Source of the DNA: an uncultured Bacteroidales bacterium
GTDB lineage: Bacteria > Bacteroidota > Bacteroidia > Bacteroidales > Bacteroidaceae
NCBI GenBank assembly: GCA_937896105.1
Contig: CALBKR010000332.1
Location: 1-9,683, forward strand
Reading direction: 5' to 3'
Length of the DNA stretch: 9,683 nt
Part shown: one piece after another, positions 7,367 to 9,683 of the stretch
How positions within the stretch are numbered: the stretch's first letter is position 1
Layout of the letters: every line of letters starts with the position of its first letter
Position numbers and translations under genes: made by a program
The notes under the pieces: generated by a model
What the model was told of the DNA's origin: nothing
What the model saw: only the letters and a program-made list of their open reading frames with translations
The model's database searches: none

Positions 7367-8377
7367 TTACTTGTGAATGTATATCCAGGCATCGGGGAAT
7401 GTGGCCTGAATGCGCTCCAATGCAATTGTGGCATCGTCATTGTTGTCATAGCTCTCGATGGCAATGCGGAATCTCCTGTCGCCCTCAACGACAGAGTATT
7501 CGGCCTTCATCTTTCTCGACAACTCTGTTATAGCCAACTCGGCATTCTTTGGATTGGGAGTACTTGCAACAATTATCGAGAAGCGCTCGACAGAAACCTC
7601 TTCAACCGCCTCGGCAACCTCTGCTGTTTCAACAGCAGTCTCAACCGGTGCCGGTTCAGTCAGCAATTCGCTTTCTGCAACGACATCGGCTGTCTCTGTA
7701 ACAGCGGCATTCTCGTCGACAGGTGCTATAGTATATTGCGCCTCCTCGGCATCATCGATAATATCTGCCGATGGGACAGATGGGGTAGCGGCCTTCTCTT
7801 TCGGCGTGAAACCGGCAACCGAGATGTTTGCATTGCTCTGGTATATGCTGTTCCCGAGTGGAACAACAAGGAATAGCAGGATGATGGCTGCAGCTACTGC
7901 AGATACATATTTGCCGATACTCCTGCGCTTGATGACGATATCCTTCTGCTTCAGGTCGCTCAACAGTGGAATAGCTAACGGTTCAAATCCATAGTTGTAT
8001 GGGTCGTCAATGCCATTCTCGCTTGCTTCAAAGGCAATCTTGCCGTCAATGTCCATAGAAAAACTGCCCAACCCGCCAAAACGTACAACGCCTTTTGACG
8101 AGAGTGCAGAGCGGAACTCCTCGATATCAGCAGCCAGCAGTTCACCGGCCCTCTCGTATGAAACATTGCCGCCGCCCATATACTCCGATATCAGCAGCGC
8201 ATCATCCACAGTCACCTGCGGGTTGAATGCAAGGAAACGATGGGGTGGCATAAACACCTTTTCGGCAGCATTATAGCACGCCGGAACCTTGTGAGCAAGG
8301 AATGCACCGACACCCGGCAGAATAACGCAGTTGTGCTGTGCAATGAGTTTTGATATGTTGCTTATCAATTTTTCCAC
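7367..8377 (-). CDS. HU-like (CCDC81-type) and SPOR domain membrane protein
   Basis: The protein is 336 residues. Residues 1-57 ('LIAQHNCVILPGVGAFLAHKVP', 'FLAFNPQVTVDDALL') and about 60-135 ('VRFGGLGSFSMDIDGKIAFE') resemble the two tandem HU-like domains of the bacterial CCDC81 type found widely in Bacteroidota. A single membrane helix lies at about 158-178, preceded by KRR, so the HU-like part is cytoplasmic. A Glu/Ala/Val/Thr-rich linker (about 185-262) crosses the periplasm to a C-terminal SPOR domain (263-336, 'RFSIIVASTPNPKNAE' to 'DAWIYIHK'). SPOR domains bind peptidoglycan lacking stem peptides, often at division sites. The start is GTG at 8375-8377: an in-frame TAA lies four codons upstream and the next methionine is residue 43, inside the first domain. 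It heads a two-gene unit with the FHA gene. Confidence 0.88.
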   Translation of the reverse strand: MEKLISNISKLIAQHNCVILPGVGAFLAHKVPACYNAAEKVFMPPHRFLAFNPQVTVDDALLISEYMGGGNVSYERAGELLAADIEEFRSALSSKGVVRFGGLGSFSMDIDGKIAFEASENGIDDPYNYGFEPLAIPLLSDLKQKDIVIKRRSIGKYVSAVAAAIILLFLVVPLGNSIYQSNANISVAGFTPKEKAATPSVPSADIIDDAEEAQYTIAPVDENAAVTETADVVAESELLTEPAPVETAVETAEVAEAVEEVSVERFSIIVASTPNPKNAELAITELSRKMKAEYSVVEGDRRFRIAIESYDNNDDATIALERIQATFPDAWIYIHK

Positions 8378-8381
8378 GAAG

Positions 8382-8412
8382 CAAATTTAATAAAAAAATA
8401 TTGCTGGTGCAA
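8382..8412 (-). promoter_or_regulatory. Bacteroidota-type promoter of the HU/SPOR gene
   Basis: On the - strand TAAATTTG (8389-8382) matches the Bacteroidota -7 consensus TAnnTTTG exactly. A TTG at 8412-8410 lies 20 bases further upstream, near the usual position of the -33 TTTG element, and the spacer is T-rich. Only four bases separate the -7 element from the GTG start codon at 8377, so the expected transcription start falls on or next to the start codon. No sequencing of transcripts is available, so this is a motif call. Confidence 0.55.
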
Positions 8413-8458
8413 CGGAAATTAGAACAAAACAAGAACCTTAATTCATATTTTTAATATC

Positions 8459-8642
8459 ACCGACCATCTTGGCAGTGTCAGGGCAGTTACCGATGCAAGC
8501 GGCAATGTACTGGCCGAGTTCGACTACACCCCCCTATGGTGAACTGCTCTCGGCAACTGACGACACAGCCGGTGGCACCGACTACCTGTTTACCGGAAAG
8601 GAAAGGCAAGAAAAGCTCGGCGTGGGCGAACCTCAAATATAA
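8459..8642 (+). pseudogene. Fragment of an RHS-repeat protein core, frameshifted
   Basis: The + strand encodes a piece of the conserved RHS core: T-'DHLGSVRAVTDASGNV'-LAEFDYTP, then in a different frame YGELLSATDD and 'YLFTGKERQEKLGVG'. DHLGSVR, YTPYGE and FTGKER are hallmarks of RHS/YD-repeat proteins. A run of six C (8529-8534), where five would keep YTPYGE in frame, causes a +1 shift and a TGA at 8540-8542. The second frame stops at TAA 8640-8642, before the usual core end with the 'GARYY' and 'DPL' motifs. There is no start and no N-terminal part; an in-frame TAG lies at 8420-8422. Only about 60 residues of a protein normally over 1000 residues long remain. Its right end lies 2 bp from the stop of the convergent secreted-protein gene. 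I read it as a fossil of a lost or rearranged RHS locus. Confidence 0.85.
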
Positions 8643-8644
8643 AA

Positions 8645-9683
8645 TTAATGAACATAGACCTTCTTGCCATTTAATATATATATTCCTTTCTGTGACAGCG
8701 AATTAATTTTTCGCCCGGCCAAATCATATATTTCAGTATTACATCCGTCATCCTGTATTTTATCAATGGTAGTAATGCCATTGCCTTCAATATTAAAGCG
8801 CCATCCTGAACTTGTGGACATACTCCCTAATTTTGCAACAGGGAGATATGCCTTGTGGCTGTTGCTTAGGAAGGCTTTGTTATCGAGCAAGTTCATTTCT
8901 GCCTTATAGAGACCGACATGGCCATCCTGTTCAGAAAGCACATATGCCTCTAAATCTACATATGTTCTTGCAACAGAGCCTTCAAGTAGATTTGTAATAT
9001 ACAATGATGATGATTCTGTTATTGCAAAATTGTAGATTTTCTCTTCCCCAACAGCTTCTTCCGCATATAATATAACACCCATTGACGCAGGTATTACATT
9101 GTCCGTAATTGCTGTAAGGGTAATCCAGTTCCCCTCAAAATTTTCTTTTTCAACATAATATGCCGTTACACCTACAGGTACCTCTAAAGCGACTGGTGCA
9201 TATATCGTAGCCCATCCTGTTTTACCAATCTTCACCGGCAACTCGGTTATCTCCTCAACACTCCATTTATATCCGGCAAAATTAGGATAACCGCTATCCT
9301 GAGTGCCGCTGTCAGCTTCGTCAGCATTACCATAAATATATCTTATGCCATTACCGTATTCATCCATACCACCTAGAGATATATAATAGGCACCATCTGA
9401 AGAAATCACTTCTGTTACAACAGGAGATGCTGCTAGAGTGACATTGTATATACTTTCGGTTTTAGAGACTCCAACATATAGTCCTTCGGTATATGATAGC
9501 AAAGAGGATTGGTCATAATAGAAGATGTTATCATCCTCACCCATAACAAGGCGGTTCCCGGACGTTGTATTGACTTCTGAAGTAAGATATTTTCCACTTC
9601 CAACACATTTGAAACGATAGTAACCGGCGGCTGTGATATCAACCTTCTCTACAACCTCAACCACAATGTCATATACAATACCC
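8645..9683 (-). CDS. Secreted protein with ricin-like segment and sorting-type C-terminus (5' end outside window)
   Basis: The - strand frame is open to the right edge, so the GTG at 9664 is not needed as a start and the gene is 5'-truncated; about 346 C-terminal residues are visible. The first visible part, 'AAGYYRFKCVGSGKYLTSE' and following, resembles the ricin-type beta-trefoil-like segments seen in Bacteroidales surface enzymes. The middle ('GWATIYAPVALEVPVGVTAYYV', 'PASMGVILYAEE') is a beta-rich region recurrent in secreted proteins of this order. The last 30 residues, 'YDLAGRKINSLSQKGIYIL' plus 'NGKKVYVH', match the pattern of type IX secretion or similar C-terminal sorting domains. 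The enzymatic part, if any, is upstream of the window. Base composition looks more A/T-rich than the bat genes. It faces the RHS fragment and has no visible partner. Confidence 0.75.
   Translation of the reverse strand, partial: GIVYDIVVEVVEKVDITAAGYYRFKCVGSGKYLTSEVNTTSGNRLVMGEDDNIFYYDQSSLLSYTEGLYVGVSKTESIYNVTLAASPVVTEVISSDGAYYISLGGMDEYGNGIRYIYGNADEADSGTQDSGYPNFAGYKWSVEEITELPVKIGKTGWATIYAPVALEVPVGVTAYYVEKENFEGNWITLTAITDNVIPASMGVILYAEEAVGEEKIYNFAITESSSLYITNLLEGSVARTYVDLEAYVLSEQDGHVGLYKAEMNLLDNKAFLSNSHKAYLPVAKLGSMSTSSGWRFNIEGNGITTIDKIQDDGCNTEIYDLAGRKINSLSQKGIYILNGKKVYVH

Noticed and set aside
7328..7994. Open frames on the + strand across the HU/SPOR gene
   Set aside because: They lie opposite a well-supported gene with recognisable domains and show no domain of their own.

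Overview
The window looks like chromosomal DNA of a member of the Bacteroidales (phylum Bacteroidota). Its backbone is the Bat ('Bacteroides aerotolerance') operon in the order expected for that group. It also carries a Bacteroidota-type -7 promoter element (TAnnTTTG), an HU-like/SPOR membrane protein of a kind common in the group, and a truncated secreted-protein gene whose C-terminus resembles a type IX sorting signal. The genus cannot be fixed from the sequence.

Layout. Positions 1-6752 (+ strand) are a tightly packed operon: the C-terminal part of a conserved Bat-operon membrane protein (cut by the left edge), batA, batB, batC, batD, batE and a PAP2-family membrane phosphatase. Gaps between these genes are 9-42 bp. 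The MoxR ATPase and DUF58 genes that usually begin such operons would lie left of the window. A perfect 15-bp hairpin at 6804-6845 ends the operon. Facing it on the - strand is a two-gene unit with a 6-bp gap: a membrane protein with N-terminal HU-like domains and a C-terminal SPOR domain (start 8377), then a small zinc-ribbon/FHA protein (start 7360). From 8378 to 8644 there is no intact gene; this interval holds a decayed fragment of an RHS-repeat protein core on the + strand. The right end (8645-9683, - strand) is the C-terminal part of a secreted protein with a ricin-like segment and a 'YDLAGRKI...KGIYILNGKKV' tail.

How the genes fit together. BatA and BatB are membrane-anchored VWA (MIDAS) proteins, BatC and BatE are TPR proteins, and BatD is a large periplasmic protein with one C-terminal membrane helix. 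In the family they are thought to form an envelope complex working with a MoxR ATPase, linked to oxygen or stress tolerance. The PAP2 phosphatase probably acts on a lipid phosphate such as an undecaprenyl pyrophosphate-type carrier. The SPOR and FHA proteins suggest peptidoglycan binding and phosphopeptide recognition, but their link to the Bat genes is positional only.

The most notable observations are a frameshift that splits batB between its first and second membrane helices, a promoter element so close to the GTG start of the HU/SPOR gene that its mRNA may be leaderless, and the RHS-core fossil with a one-base expansion in a C run. I found no convincing wholly new system; the core is a known operon with local oddities.
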